Source: a virus. Taken from it: a stretch of DNA of 43,307 nt. Location of the stretch: the IMG/VR virus record IMGVR_UViG_3300036770_004678, positions 1-43,307 of that record; one strand, given 5' to 3'. The notes beneath the pieces are model-generated. The model searched no databases, was not told the DNA's origin, and saw only the letters and a list, made by a program, of their open reading frames with translations. Of the stretch, positions 29,391-38,135 are shown piece by piece (the first letter of the stretch is position 1; every line of letters begins with the position of its first letter). The position numbers and the translations under genes were made by a program.

Positions 29391-29830
29391 AGGTTGAACT
29401 GGCCCTGCGCGGGGCTGTTACCGACAGCGTGATCCAGATGCTGCGCGACAAGCCGTTTTCATGGAACGGCGCGAACTGCATCACCCTTGCCCGTGCGCAG
29501 GCGGCAGCGATGGGGCATGACGTTCCGAAGGTGCCGCCGTTCAAGACTGCGACCGGCGCGATGCGTGCGCTGAAAAAGCAGGGCGCAAGCAGCACTGCGG
29601 AACTGCTGGACAAGTGGTTCGAGCGTCACCCTGCCCCGGCGTTTGCGCGAGTGGGCGATCTGGTGATGCTGCCCGGCGAAAATGACGCGGGCGAGCGCGA
29701 TGACACGCTGGCGGCGGTCTGCATCGCTGACGGTCGCGGGAACCTGTTCGGGTGGCACCCAGACAAGCCGGACGGGCTGGCCGTGATCAAGTCGGCGCAG
29801 ACGGCGGCAATCGCCGCGTGGAGGCTCTAG
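29387..29830 (+). CDS. DUF6950-like tail peptidase
   Basis: The 147-residue protein contains FSWNGANCITLARAQAAAMG (possible catalytic Cys), ARVGDLVMLPGE (usual His/Asp neighbourhood) and LFGWHPD. This matches DUF6950/NlpC-P60-like proteins at the same place in tail modules. It probably cuts peptidoglycan or matures the tail tip. Confidence 0.72.
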   Translation: MKVELALRGAVTDSVIQMLRDKPFSWNGANCITLARAQAAAMGHDVPKVPPFKTATGAMRALKKQGASSTAELLDKWFERHPAPAFARVGDLVMLPGENDAGERDDTLAAVCIADGRGNLFGWHPDKPDGLAVIKSAQTAAIAAWRL

Positions 29831-29831
29831 G

Positions 29832-32800
29832 ATGGCCAAGGTCTTCCGCGTCATTGGTCAGGTGGCTGGTGTGGTCGCCACTGTTGCCGCCTTTGTCCCC
29901 GGTGGACAGGCCATCGCGGCAATCGCCACCGCCGTTTCTGCGGTCAGCAGCATCAGCGCGCAGGTTCTTGCCAAGCCCCCGGCAGCAAAGGGCCAGATCA
30001 CCGAACGCATCATCGGCGCAAACAACCCGCTGCCCTATCTGATGGGCCGAAGTTACAGCGGCGGCGTGCAGGTCCATGACATCGGTTATGGCGGCGAAGT
30101 CAACGGCGTCGACAACCCCTATCGCTTCCTCGTAACGGTGCATTCCTGCGCGGGGCCGGTCGAGCAGATCGAGAGCACTCTGGCGAACTTCTCGCCGGTG
30201 ACCTTTTCCGGCTCCGCTGCAGCCGGCTACTACAACGACTATTGGTGGCGCGACACCCAGCTGGGCGCACGGCCTGAAGCCGATGCGCTTGCGCCCAACT
30301 TTGCCGGTGCGCCGCGCTGGGGGGCATCCTACAAGCTGTCCGGCTTCTGCGCTGTCGGCCACACCTTCAAGTGGTCAAAAAAGGGCAAGCGCTTCGCGGG
30401 CGGGCAATTGCCCATCCTTGGCGAAATCGTGCGCGGTGTGAAGGTTTACGACCCGCGCCTGGACAGCACCTACCCCGGCGGCTCGGGCTCGCACCGCATC
30501 AATAACGAGGCGACCTGGACCTACTCGCGCAACCCTGCCCTGCACGCCCTGACCTATGCCTATGGTCGCTATGTGAACGGCGTGAAGGTGTTCGGTGTGG
30601 ATCTGGGATCGGCATCAATCGACCTTTCCAGCGCGGTGGCATGGGCAAACGTCTGCGATGCCAATGGCTGGAACTGCGACGGGACGATCTACGAGCCGGG
30701 CAACAAGTGGGAGAACCTGAAGCGCATCTGCCAGTCGGGCGGCGCGCAGCCGGTGCTGGTCGGCGGGGTGCTGCGGTTCGACTATCAGGCCCCGCGCACG
30801 GCGCTCGCGACGATCACCCGCGACGATCTTGCCAGCGGCCCGCTGCGCGACAGCCTCGGGCGCGGTTGGAAAGATCGCCACAACACGATCGTCCCTCGCT
30901 ATCGGTCGGAAAACCATCAGTGGGAGTATGTTCAAAGCGATGCGGTGAGCGTGCCGGCGTTCGTCACCGAAGACGGCGAGATCAAGCGCGACGAGATCCA
31001 GTACGATCTGGTCACCAACAAGGATCAGGCTGCGGAACTGGCAACCTATGACCTGTATCAGCGCCGCGAGCTGGGGCCGATCAACCTCCCGCTCAAGCCC
31101 CATTTCCGCAGCTACGATCCGGGCGATTGCTTCACGCTTTCGGCTGACCTGTCGCCAACCGGCGCGCCGATCAAGGTGGTGATGCGGTCGCGGTCGGTCG
31201 ATGTGGCGGGAGGCATCATCAACTGCACCTTCGAGACCGAGAACGACACCAAGCACGTCGATGCGCTGGGGGCGCTGGGCACCGAGCCGACGTCGTTCAC
31301 TTTCCCGACCGCCGAGGAACTGGACGACACTGCCGCGATCAACACTAGCGCGGCGAACACGATCTATTCGGACGGTCTGACCTCTGTCGAGGAACTGCGC
31401 CCCGCTGAAGCAGGCGGCACCCGCAACGTCGCGCGCGGCACCTACGATGCCGGCACGACCTACACCCGCGGCGACGAGGTGATCTTCTCGGGCTCGACCT
31501 ATCGCCTGATCGTGGATACCAGCACCGGCAATGCCCCGCCCGATGTGGCTCGCTGGGCTTTGATCGCACAGGCCGGCAGTGGCCCTGCTGGCGCCGATGG
31601 CTTGCCGGGCATCAGCGTGCTGGTGTCGAATGAGGCGCATGTCGTCGCAACGGCGCAAGACGGCAGCGGCGGCGATTACAGCGGTGCGGGTGGGCAGATG
31701 CTGCTGCTGCGCGGTGATGTGCTGCTGTCTCCCACCTTCTCGATCGCGGCGGCAAGCCCCGCAACGAGCTGGATCACGATTAACGCAACAACTGGCGTTT
31801 ACACCGTCACCGATCCGGGCGTTGACCTCGCTACCGCCACGCTGCGCGCGACCTGGGCGGGCGTGAATTACGATCGCACCTACACGCTGGCGAAGTCGAA
31901 GCAGGGCGTGACCGGGCCGAGGCTGGCGCTGGCGGCGAGCGCGCAGGCGTTCACCTTCACCGATGGCGCGGCCAATCCGAGCGGGCAGTCGATCACGATC
32001 GAGGCGCTGCTGAACAATCTGAGCGGCACGGCGACCTTTACGACCACGCCTTCGGTGACGCTGACCGGCACCGGCAACACGCGCACGCTGACCGTGGCGA
32101 ACTTCGGCGCAAACCGGCAAGTGACGATCGAGGCCACGCTGGGCGGGATCACTGACCGGATTACGCTGGTTCGGGTCGATCGGGATGTGGTCGCCCCCGC
32201 CAACGCCAACCGTTTGCCCTTCTCGCGGATGGAAGGCGGCATCGGTTGGACGACCATCAACTCCACCGCGACCTCGCAGACCGCATTTGCACCCAACAAT
32301 TTCGGCGGCACCCGCACCTATATCGTCTCCAATGTGACCTTCGGCGCAGCTGGGCAGCAGCACTTTTCAGGCAACAACACGGTGATCCCCGTTGTGCCGG
32401 GCGAGCGTCTTTCGGTGTCCTGCCGGCTTGATGTGTCGCCGGTGTCGGGTCCGGCGACTTCATTCTGGCAGCTGGGTGCGGAATTTGTCGGGCCGTCGGG
32501 TGTGGTTGGCTTCTCGGTCATCGCCAATGGCACCACCACTCCGCCCGATCCGGTGGCGGCGGCTGCGCTCGCCGCGTTTGTGACAGTGCCCGCAGGTGCC
32601 AATCGCGTGAACTTCCGCCTGCGGGTGGATGGCGCCGGTGCTGGCGTAATGAGGGTCGCATTCCTTGAACCGATGATCGCAACGGCGGCGGCGGGGCAGA
32701 CCGTGCACCCCGGATACGTTCCGGGGCCCAACGCGCAGGACGGCGCGCTGCCCAACAGCCTCATCACCGTTTCAGGCGGGGTGCTATCGGGCATCGGCAC

Positions 32801-33689
32801 TGCGGGCGTTTTCGTTGATAACACCCGCGCCGCGCTGCAAGGGCTCGCCTCGGCGCGGCCCGCGTCCGGCCAATTCATCGGGCAGGAATATCACGCAACT
32901 GACACTCGCGAGATTTCGCAGTGGGACGGCTTCAACTGGCGCATGAGCGCAGACATCACGGCCGCAGCCCAGATCACCACCTCGCAGCCTGCGCCGTTCC
33001 AAGTGCAGGCCAACAGCGAAGGAGTGACGACGACCGATCTTTCAACCCAGACCCGCTCGATCACTCTCTTCCGAGGCGGGGTGGCTCAGACGAGCGGCGT
33101 AACAGTCGGGACGCCCGTGCCAACCACCGGCATTACCGTCGCCAGTGCCACGGTCAGCAGCGGCATCGTGACTTTGACCCTCGCCACAGCGAATGCCAGC
33201 GGGTCGGTCACTGTGCCGGTGATCTTCGGCGGCGTCACCTACAACGTCACCATCGCCGTGACCCGCACCCTCGCGGCACCCGTTGCAGGTGGCACCGGAT
33301 CACAGCCGTTCGTGGCTCAGAATTGGGTCAACGTGAACAGCACCACCTACGCGCAGGTGACGCCGGCCGGAGCGACTGTGCTCAGCACCAGCGGCGGGCA
33401 GTTGGCCTTCAGCTACTCGGCCCAATACAACGGCGGTCAGGCGCAGTGTAAGTGCCAGTATTCGCTAAACGGAACGACCTGGCTTGATGTCGCTGGAACG
33501 GAAGTGACCGGCACAGGCGCGATCACCGTCCCCGGCGAGGAAGAACCGGGCGACATTTCCCGTTCGCAGGTGACGCAATCCGGCCTCGACGCCAGCACGC
33601 TCTATTACGTCCGACTTGTTGCCCGTCGCACCAGCGGCAGCGGCACACTGAGTTGGCTGTCCCCCGTCTTCACCGCGAAGCAACCGTAG
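29832..33689 (+). CDS. gpJ-like tail tip / host-specificity protein
   Basis: The 1285-residue protein has an N-terminal hydrophobic segment (VVATVAAFVPGGQAIAAIAT), a Phage-tail_3-like domain (VKVYDPRLDSTYPGGSGSHR, WANVCDANGWNCDGTIYEPG), fibronectin/Ig-like beta modules in the C-terminal half (ARGTYDAGTTYTRGDEVIFS, and GGVTYNVTIAVTRTLAAPVA) and a binding tip. It is the central tail fibre that contacts the host receptor. Confidence 0.9.
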   Translation: MAKVFRVIGQVAGVVATVAAFVPGGQAIAAIATAVSAVSSISAQVLAKPPAAKGQITERIIGANNPLPYLMGRSYSGGVQVHDIGYGGEVNGVDNPYRFLVTVHSCAGPVEQIESTLANFSPVTFSGSAAAGYYNDYWWRDTQLGARPEADALAPNFAGAPRWGASYKLSGFCAVGHTFKWSKKGKRFAGGQLPILGEIVRGVKVYDPRLDSTYPGGSGSHRINNEATWTYSRNPALHALTYAYGRYVNGVKVFGVDLGSASIDLSSAVAWANVCDANGWNCDGTIYEPGNKWENLKRICQSGGAQPVLVGGVLRFDYQAPRTALATITRDDLASGPLRDSLGRGWKDRHNTIVPRYRSENHQWEYVQSDAVSVPAFVTEDGEIKRDEIQYDLVTNKDQAAELATYDLYQRRELGPINLPLKPHFRSYDPGDCFTLSADLSPTGAPIKVVMRSRSVDVAGGIINCTFETENDTKHVDALGALGTEPTSFTFPTAEELDDTAAINTSAANTIYSDGLTSVEELRPAEAGGTRNVARGTYDAGTTYTRGDEVIFSGSTYRLIVDTSTGNAPPDVARWALIAQAGSGPAGADGLPGISVLVSNEAHVVATAQDGSGGDYSGAGGQMLLLRGDVLLSPTFSIAAASPATSWITINATTGVYTVTDPGVDLATATLRATWAGVNYDRTYTLAKSKQGVTGPRLALAASAQAFTFTDGAANPSGQSITIEALLNNLSGTATFTTTPSVTLTGTGNTRTLTVANFGANRQVTIEATLGGITDRITLVRVDRDVVAPANANRLPFSRMEGGIGWTTINSTATSQTAFAPNNFGGTRTYIVSNVTFGAAGQQHFSGNNTVIPVVPGERLSVSCRLDVSPVSGPATSFWQLGAEFVGPSGVVGFSVIANGTTTPPDPVAAAALAAFVTVPAGANRVNFRLRVDGAGAGVMRVAFLEPMIATAAAGQTVHPGYVPGPNAQDGALPNSLITVSGGVLSGIGTAGVFVDNTRAALQGLASARPASGQFIGQEYHATDTREISQWDGFNWRMSADITAAAQITTSQPAPFQVQANSEGVTTTDLSTQTRSITLFRGGVAQTSGVTVGTPVPTTGITVASATVSSGIVTLTLATANASGSVTVPVIFGGVTYNVTIAVTRTLAAPVAGGTGSQPFVAQNWVNVNSTTYAQVTPAGATVLSTSGGQLAFSYSAQYNGGQAQCKCQYSLNGTTWLDVAGTEVTGTGAITVPGEEEPGDISRSQVTQSGLDASTLYYVRLVARRTSGSGTLSWLSPVFTAKQP

Positions 33690-33702
33690 GAAGGAACTGA
33701 CC

Positions 33703-33840
33703 ATGCGTATCCTGATCGTCTCTGTCGCCGCAGCCCTGCTCGCCGCCTGCGCGCCCGACGCTCCCAATCCGCCGTCCGGCGAACCGACCCCGCGCCCCTG
33801 CCCCGAAGGCGAGCCGGAATGCGGGCCTGCTGGTATCTGA
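33703..33840 (+). CDS. Small Pro-rich lipoprotein, 45 residues
   Basis: MRILIVSVAAALLAACAPDA gives a complete signal peptide and lipobox (LAAC). The mature part is Pro/Glu-rich (PNPPSGEPTPRPCPEGEPEC) with two more Cys. It resembles Rz1-type outer-membrane spanins in size and composition, but a separate spanin pair lies at 35725-36316. It may be a fibre-linked exclusion or host-envelope protein; role unknown. The ribosome site is AAGGA. Confidence 0.6.
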   Translation: MRILIVSVAAALLAACAPDAPNPPSGEPTPRPCPEGEPECGPAGI

Positions 33841-33841
33841 C

Positions 33842-34354
33842 ATGAAGCTGATCCAGTCCCCCACCAGTGACGAGCGCTGCTTTGTCGAAAGCCTCGACGG
33901 CTATTCGGGCTGGGTCGTGCTGGCCGAAGACCTTGATCCGTTGCCGCACCCCTATTTCACATGGGACGGTGAGGCGCTGGTTGAGGACTTCGGCCCGCTG
34001 AACACTGCGTTGCTCGCCAAGATCGACCGTGAGGCAGGCGAGTTCCGCACCCGCTTCATCACCTCGATACCAGGTCAGGAAACCACGTATCGTCTCAAGG
34101 AAGACGAGGCGCTTGCGTGGGAAGATGGTGTGAGCGACCCGGCTGACTTCCCGTATCTGCGTGAAGAAGCCGCGGCGAAGGGTGTCAACGTCGCGGCGAT
34201 CGCAGAACTGGTCCTCGCCACCGCCGCGCAATGGCGGGGGCTGAATCCGAAGATCGAGGCGGCTCGCACGGCGGCAAAGGACGCCGTTCTGGCTGCCAAT
34301 ACCATCGCCGCCAAGCAAGCTGCCGCCTCTGTCGATTGGGAAGCGCTTCTTTGA
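33842..34354 (+). CDS. Tail-fibre accessory protein (DUF4376-like)
   Basis: The 170-residue protein has LIQSPTSDERCFVESLDGYS, SGWVVLAEDLDPLPHPYFTW and a helical C-terminus (VNVAAIAELVLATAAQWRGL, then KIEAARTAAKDAVLAANTI). The C-terminal part resembles DUF4376 accessory fibre proteins. It follows the tail tip and the small lipoprotein. Moderate confidence in the type. Confidence 0.55.
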   Translation: MKLIQSPTSDERCFVESLDGYSGWVVLAEDLDPLPHPYFTWDGEALVEDFGPLNTALLAKIDREAGEFRTRFITSIPGQETTYRLKEDEALAWEDGVSDPADFPYLREEAAAKGVNVAAIAELVLATAAQWRGLNPKIEAARTAAKDAVLAANTIAAKQAAASVDWEALL

Positions 34355-34433
34355 TGCGCACCAGCGGCACCGGCACGATCAGCACAATGAGCAACTCGCT
34401 CGACGTTACCATCATCGCCAGCTGAGGATCGAC

Positions 34434-34571
34434 ATGGAAGGTCTCGAAGATGCGGTCGCCAGCGTGCTGGCCGGCCGGGAGCAGCGCGTCTGCGTTCCGG
34501 CCAAGTTTGTGGTGTGGCGCGAGGGCGACCAAGCGAAGGTGGATATCAAGGTGAAGGCGACGGCCCGATGA
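34434..34571 (+). CDS. Hypothetical small protein, 45 residues
   Basis: MEGLEDAVASVLAGREQRVC, then VPAKFVVWREGDQAKVDIKV. Its stop overlaps the next start (ATGA). Start is preceded by GAGGATCG. No family recognised; the tight overlap with the membrane protein suggests a lysis-cassette companion. Confidence 0.45.
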   Translation: MEGLEDAVASVLAGREQRVCVPAKFVVWREGDQAKVDIKVKATAR

Positions 34572-34900
34572 GCACCGATCCGGTCGTCGCCGAGCTGAAG
34601 GCTACCGTGAAAGCGCAAGCGATCGAGATCCGCGATCTCAAGAACGCACTGGCCACGTCGAGCGCCACGCACGCCGATGCGGTCGGGGATGTGGCGGCCA
34701 AGCTCGAAAAGCTGACGCTCGATCTACAGCCCCTGCTGATTGCCGGACCAAAGCTCCAGCAGCTGCTCGACGAGGCAGAACGCCAGAAGGGCATGGCCCA
34801 GCTGGGCAAGGTTGTCGCGGGGACCGGCTTCCTCGGCACGCTCGGGGCGGCTGCGATGGGAGCTTACCATTTTTTCGCCAGAGGAGGCATCGCACCATGA
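34568..34900 (+). CDS. Membrane-anchored coiled-coil protein (holin-associated)
   Basis: The 110-residue protein has a long helix (VVAELKATVKAQAIEIRDLK, then AAKLEKLTLDLQPLLIA) and one C-terminal membrane span (VVAGTGFLGTLGAAAMGAYH). It overlaps the holin-like gene downstream by four bases. It might be a second holin/antiholin or pinholin partner. Not firmly assigned. Confidence 0.55.
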   Translation: MSTDPVVAELKATVKAQAIEIRDLKNALATSSATHADAVGDVAAKLEKLTLDLQPLLIAGPKLQQLLDEAERQKGMAQLGKVVAGTGFLGTLGAAAMGAYHFFARGGIAP

Positions 34901-35160
34901 TCGAATGGCTGGACAAACACCTGGTGCCGGAATGGCGCAAGGCGTGGAAGTGGTCGAGCGTGCAGCTTGCCGCTGTCATCAGCGCCGCCGTGACGGCCTT
35001 CGCCTCGCAGCCGCAGCTACTGCTGTCGATCGTCAACTTCATGCCGGCCGACCCGACGCAGCGCGCACTGGCCGCAATCGGGGTGGGCGCAGTCGCGTTC
35101 TTCGGGCCGACCGTCCTGCGGCTATGGAAGCAGGGAGCGGGCAATGACGCAGCCGAGTAA
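34897..35160 (+). CDS. Holin, DUF7940-like
   Basis: The 87-residue protein begins with the LVPEWRKAWKWSSVQLAAVI motif I associate with DUF7940 holins, then has two hydrophobic segments (AVISAAVTAFAS and ALAAIGVGAVAFFGPTVL). It precedes the lysozyme with a 17-base overlap. It would permeabilise the inner membrane at lysis. Confidence 0.78.
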   Translation: MIEWLDKHLVPEWRKAWKWSSVQLAAVISAAVTAFASQPQLLLSIVNFMPADPTQRALAAIGVGAVAFFGPTVLRLWKQGAGNDAAE

Positions 35161-35728
35161 TCACCCTGCCCCGCCGCCTTCGAACGGCACCCCCAAGAGC
35201 CCGCTGGTCGCTCTGGTCGGCGCGGTGGTCGCCTCGGCGCTGACGGTGATGATCGCCAAGGACGAAAGCGGGCGGAAGGTCGAGACCACTGTCACGCACG
35301 AAGGCGCGCTCGTAGTCGAACATTTGAGCGGGCCTCAATACTTGCGCGCCTATGCCGACATCGTCGGCGTCTGGACGATCTGCGACGGCGATACCAAGGG
35401 CGTGCGCCCCGGCATGGTCGAAACCGAGGCGGGCTGCACCGCGCGGCTCGAACGCCAGCTGGTTGCCCACGCCAAGCCGGTGCTGGCCTGCGTGCCCGCG
35501 CTCGGCCAGCCCGGACGCGAGAACCAGCTGATCGCCAGCGTCAGCCTTGCCTACAATATCGGCACCGGCGGCTTTTGCCGATCGACCGCCGCGCGGCGCT
35601 TCAACGCAGGCAACTGGCGCGGGGGCTGCGAGGCGTTCCTGATGTGGGACCGCGCGGGAGGGAAGCCCGTGCGCGGCCTGACCCTGCGCCGCCAGAGGGA
35701 GCGGGCCTTGTGCCTGGAGGGCCTGTGA
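35144..35728 (+). CDS. Signal-anchor (SAR-type) phage lysozyme, GH24-like
   Basis: The 194-residue protein has an N-terminal membrane anchor (PLVALVGAVVASALTVMIAK) and a muramidase domain: LRAYADIVGVWTICDGDTKG, LIASVSLAYNIGTGGFCRST and WRGGCEAFLMWDRAGGKPV. The Asp and Thr of the GH24 triad are clear (AYAD, then T six residues on). The usual Glu position nine residues before the Asp is Gly here; EH four residues further upstream may serve. A SAR lysozyme fits with a pinholin/holin system. Confidence 0.85.
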   Translation: MTQPSNHPAPPPSNGTPKSPLVALVGAVVASALTVMIAKDESGRKVETTVTHEGALVVEHLSGPQYLRAYADIVGVWTICDGDTKGVRPGMVETEAGCTARLERQLVAHAKPVLACVPALGQPGRENQLIASVSLAYNIGTGGFCRSTAARRFNAGNWRGGCEAFLMWDRAGGKPVRGLTLRRQRERALCLEGL

Positions 35729-36114
35729 ACCCCCTCGCCTTCCTGCGCAGCCTGACCCCGCTGGGCCGGTGGATCGGTACCGCAGTTCTGCTCGCCCTGG
35801 TGCTGGGCGGGCTGCTGTTCCTGCAGACCTGCCAGAGCGCCCGCACCGCCAAGACCGAGGCGCGGCTGAACCGCAACCAGACCGAAGCCGCGCTCGCCAG
35901 CGGGGCCGATGCGGTCGGCACCATCGGCGATCAGACCGGCCGCGAGGCCGCGATCGACGCCATCACCAAGGAGAACTCCGATGCAATCCGCTCTGCCCCC
36001 GGCGCTGACACGCCTGTGCCTGCTGCTGTCGATGCTGTTGCTCGCGAGCGGCTGTGCCGGCGCGCCGTCTATCGTCAGCGCCCCGAGTGCCTGCAGTACC
36101 CTGCTGCCGACTGA
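35725..36114 (+). CDS. Rz-like inner-membrane spanin
   Basis: The GTG start overlaps the lysozyme stop. The 129-residue protein has one N-terminal membrane span (WIGTAVLLALVLGGLLFLQT) and a helical periplasmic part (KTEARLNRNQTEAALASGAD). The Rz1-like gene starts inside it in another frame, which is the usual spanin arrangement. Spanins fuse inner and outer membranes as the last lysis step. Confidence 0.8.
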   Translation: MNPLAFLRSLTPLGRWIGTAVLLALVLGGLLFLQTCQSARTAKTEARLNRNQTEAALASGADAVGTIGDQTGREAAIDAITKENSDAIRSAPGADTPVPAAVDAVARERLCRRAVYRQRPECLQYPAAD

Positions 36115-36316
36115 ATGGCGCGCGGGGGTCCGGGGCGCGGATCTGCCCCAGGGCGACACTGTCGGCGAATGGATCGCCTTTGCCGACGCGCAAACCGGCC
36201 AGCTCGACAAGGCCAACGACCGCTATTCCGCCGCCGTCGGCATCGTTGAACGCTGCGAGGCGCGCGATCGCGAGGCCGTGAAGCGCGCCCGCCCCCGGTT
36301 CCTCGGCATCTTCTGA
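35981..36316 (+). CDS. Rz1-like outer-membrane spanin lipoprotein
   Basis: The start lies inside the Rz-like gene (134-base overlap, different frame). MQSALPPALTRLCLLLSMLL, then LASGCAG, gives a signal peptide and lipobox. At 111 residues it is longer than typical Rz1, with a helical C-terminal half (IAFADAQTGQLDKANDRYSA). It pairs with the upstream spanin. Confidence 0.75.
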   Translation: MQSALPPALTRLCLLLSMLLLASGCAGAPSIVSAPSACSTLLPTEWRAGVRGADLPQGDTVGEWIAFADAQTGQLDKANDRYSAAVGIVERCEARDREAVKRARPRFLGIF

Positions 36317-36355
36317 ACCTCTGCCTGCAAGTCTTTATTTCGAAAGGAAACGACC

Positions 36356-36763
36356 ATGACCTTCCAGTTCAGCACTGCCGCCCGCAACGCCAGCCTCGAT
36401 GCGATCGAGACGGCGATCGGCGCTTCGCCCATCCTGCGCATCCGTTCGGGTGCTGCTCCGGCCAACTGCGCCGCCGCGCGCACTGGCACCATCCTTGCCA
36501 CCATGACGCTGCCGGCGGATTTCATGGCGGCGGCATCGGGCGGATCGAAGGGGCTTTCGGGCACCTGGCAGGATGCCGCAGCCGATGCGGCAGGCACGGC
36601 CGGCCACTTCGAGATCATGGATGCCAGCGGCACCACCTGCCACATTCAGGGCAGCGTGACCGGCACCGGCGGCGGTGGTGACATGGAGATCCAGAACACC
36701 AGCATCGCGGCCGGTCAGCAGATCACTGTGACGGCCTTCAACATCACCGCTGGCGGGGCTTGA
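36356..36763 (+). CDS. Hypothetical phage structural protein, 135 residues
   Basis: The protein starts MTFQFSTAARNASLDAIETA and is rich in Ala/Gly/Thr with a predicted beta fold (HFEIMDASGTTCHIQGSVTG, then MEIQNTSIAAGQQITVTAF). It has a good AAAGGA site. Similar proteins sit between lysis and fibre genes in related prophages in my recollection; role uncertain, likely virion-associated. Confidence 0.6.
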   Translation: MTFQFSTAARNASLDAIETAIGASPILRIRSGAAPANCAAARTGTILATMTLPADFMAAASGGSKGLSGTWQDAAADAAGTAGHFEIMDASGTTCHIQGSVTGTGGGGDMEIQNTSIAAGQQITVTAFNITAGGA

Positions 36764-36768
36764 TCGCC

Positions 36769-37722
36769 ATGGCTGACACGAAGATCAGCGAGCTGCCAGC
36801 GGCGAGCCTGCCGCTGACGGGGACGGAGCAGGTGCCGGTGGTGCAGGACGGCGCCACGGAGCAGGTGCCCGCATCGGCGCTTCTTGGCAGGCCCAAGGTC
36901 GATGTTGTTACCGCGTCAAACGCATCGTTCACGCTTGAGCCCGGCGCACGTCTGCTTCGCATCGTTTGCGTAGGCGGCGGCGGCGGCGGCGGGTCAGGCT
37001 CGCGTCAAGCAACGAGCGTTGCGCGCGGCGGCGGCGGCGGGGGCTCCGGCGGAGGTCTTTCGTGGAACGTGGTGGAGGTTTCCCAGCTTTCGGGGAACAC
37101 GCTTTCGCTGACTGTCGGGGCTGGCGGCAGCGGCGGGGCTGCTAGGACTGCTGACGGCTTCACGGGTCAGGCAGGCGGAAACGGCGGCACTACAAGGGTG
37201 CAAGACGCAGGTCTTGACCTCTGCCTTGCCTACGGCGGCGCTGGTGGCGGTGGCGGGGGCACTGGCACGGCCAGCGGAGGCAACCCTAACTCGGTCGGCG
37301 TGTCTCGTGTGCAAGGGCAATCTGGCGGAAACGGCAACACGAGTGCCGGTTCTGTCGCGTTCGCGGGGCAGATAGTTTGCGGCGGAGGCGGTGGCGGCGG
37401 TGGTGCGGCGGCAAACTCGACCACAGGTGCAAATGGGGGCACCGGCGGAGGTTCTGCTGGGGGCGCTGCTGGCGTAAGTGCAGGGAACCGCGACGGTGGA
37501 CAGCCTTCGCGCTCGACATTCACAGCCGCGTCGCTTGACTACCCTGTCTCACCCGGAAGCGGTGGAGGCGCTTACCTGACCGGCGCAACGGGCGGCAACG
37601 GGGCTAACGGCATCAACTATGGTGGCGGGGGCGGCGGCGGCGCAGGTTCCGATAATGGTTTCGACAGCGGAGCAGGGGGCACAGGCGGCCCCGGCGTCAT
37701 CATCCTCATTCAGGAGTTTTGA
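36769..37722 (+). CDS. Glycine-rich tail fibre/adhesin
   Basis: Residues 1-45 carry a fibre N-terminus (ISELPAASLPLTGTEQVPVV). Residues ~70-310 are dominated by Gly runs (VGGGGGGGSGSRQ, ARGGGGGGSGGGLSW, CGGGGGGGGAAAN, NYGGGGGGGAGSD) separated by short variable stretches. This composition matches polyglycine-II sandwich adhesins such as T4-like S16 gp38 in principle. The variable loops between Gly runs would contact the receptor. No enzymatic motif seen. Confidence 0.75.
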   Translation: MADTKISELPAASLPLTGTEQVPVVQDGATEQVPASALLGRPKVDVVTASNASFTLEPGARLLRIVCVGGGGGGGSGSRQATSVARGGGGGGSGGGLSWNVVEVSQLSGNTLSLTVGAGGSGGAARTADGFTGQAGGNGGTTRVQDAGLDLCLAYGGAGGGGGGTGTASGGNPNSVGVSRVQGQSGGNGNTSAGSVAFAGQIVCGGGGGGGGAAANSTTGANGGTGGGSAGGAAGVSAGNRDGGQPSRSTFTAASLDYPVSPGSGGGAYLTGATGGNGANGINYGGGGGGGAGSDNGFDSGAGGTGGPGVIILIQEF

Positions 37723-37724
37723 TC

Positions 37725-38135
37725 ATGCGAGCTGCACTCATCCGCGACGGCATCGTCGAGAACATCATCATCGTCGGTGAAGGCTTCGACCCTGGCGCAG
37801 GCTATCAGATTGTCCCGATTGGCGGCGAGCCGGTCGAGATCGGCGCAAGCTGGGATGGCAACGCCTTCACCGCCCCGGCTCCGCCACCCGCGCCCGTGCC
37901 CGAGGCTGTCACAGCCCGGCAGGCGCGCCTTGCCCTGCTCGGTGCGGGCAAGCTCGATCACATCGAGGCAGCGCTGGCAGCAATTCCCGGCCCTGAAGGC
38001 CGCGCCGCCCAGATCGAGTGGGAGTATGCGCTGGAAATCCGGCGCGACAGCCCGCTGATCGGCGCGCTCGCCCCGATGCTGGGTCTCACCGAAGAGCAGG
38101 TCGATGACCTGTTCCGCGCTGCCGAGGGGCTGTGA
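37725..38135 (+). CDS. Tail-fibre accessory/assembly protein
   Basis: ATG 37725 is preferred to the in-frame TTG at 37719. The 136-residue protein has MRAALIRDGIVENIIIVGEG at the N-terminus and the recurring C-terminal helix set (RQARLALLGAGKLDHIEAAL, WEYALEIRRDSPLIGALAPM). Proteins of this shape follow fibre genes in many sphingomonad prophages and are thought to assist fibre assembly. TG-A-C-C-ATG spacing to the next gene is minimal. Confidence 0.6.
   Translation: MRAALIRDGIVENIIIVGEGFDPGAGYQIVPIGGEPVEIGASWDGNAFTAPAPPPAPVPEAVTARQARLALLGAGKLDHIEAALAAIPGPEGRAAQIEWEYALEIRRDSPLIGALAPMLGLTEEQVDDLFRAAEGL

Noticed and set aside
16487-29830. Gene transfer agent cluster
   Set aside because: The region has a complete set of phage immunity, Gam, cos-type HNH and lysis genes and several integrases; gene order and sizes fit an HK97-like temperate siphophage better.
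34354-34425. 23-codon ORF MRTSGTGTISTMSNSLDVTI between the fibre accessory and small lysis-region genes
   Set aside because: It is coupled by TGATG but too short, with no hydrophobic or conserved pattern; it may be a leader peptide, but the evidence is insufficient to list it as a gene.
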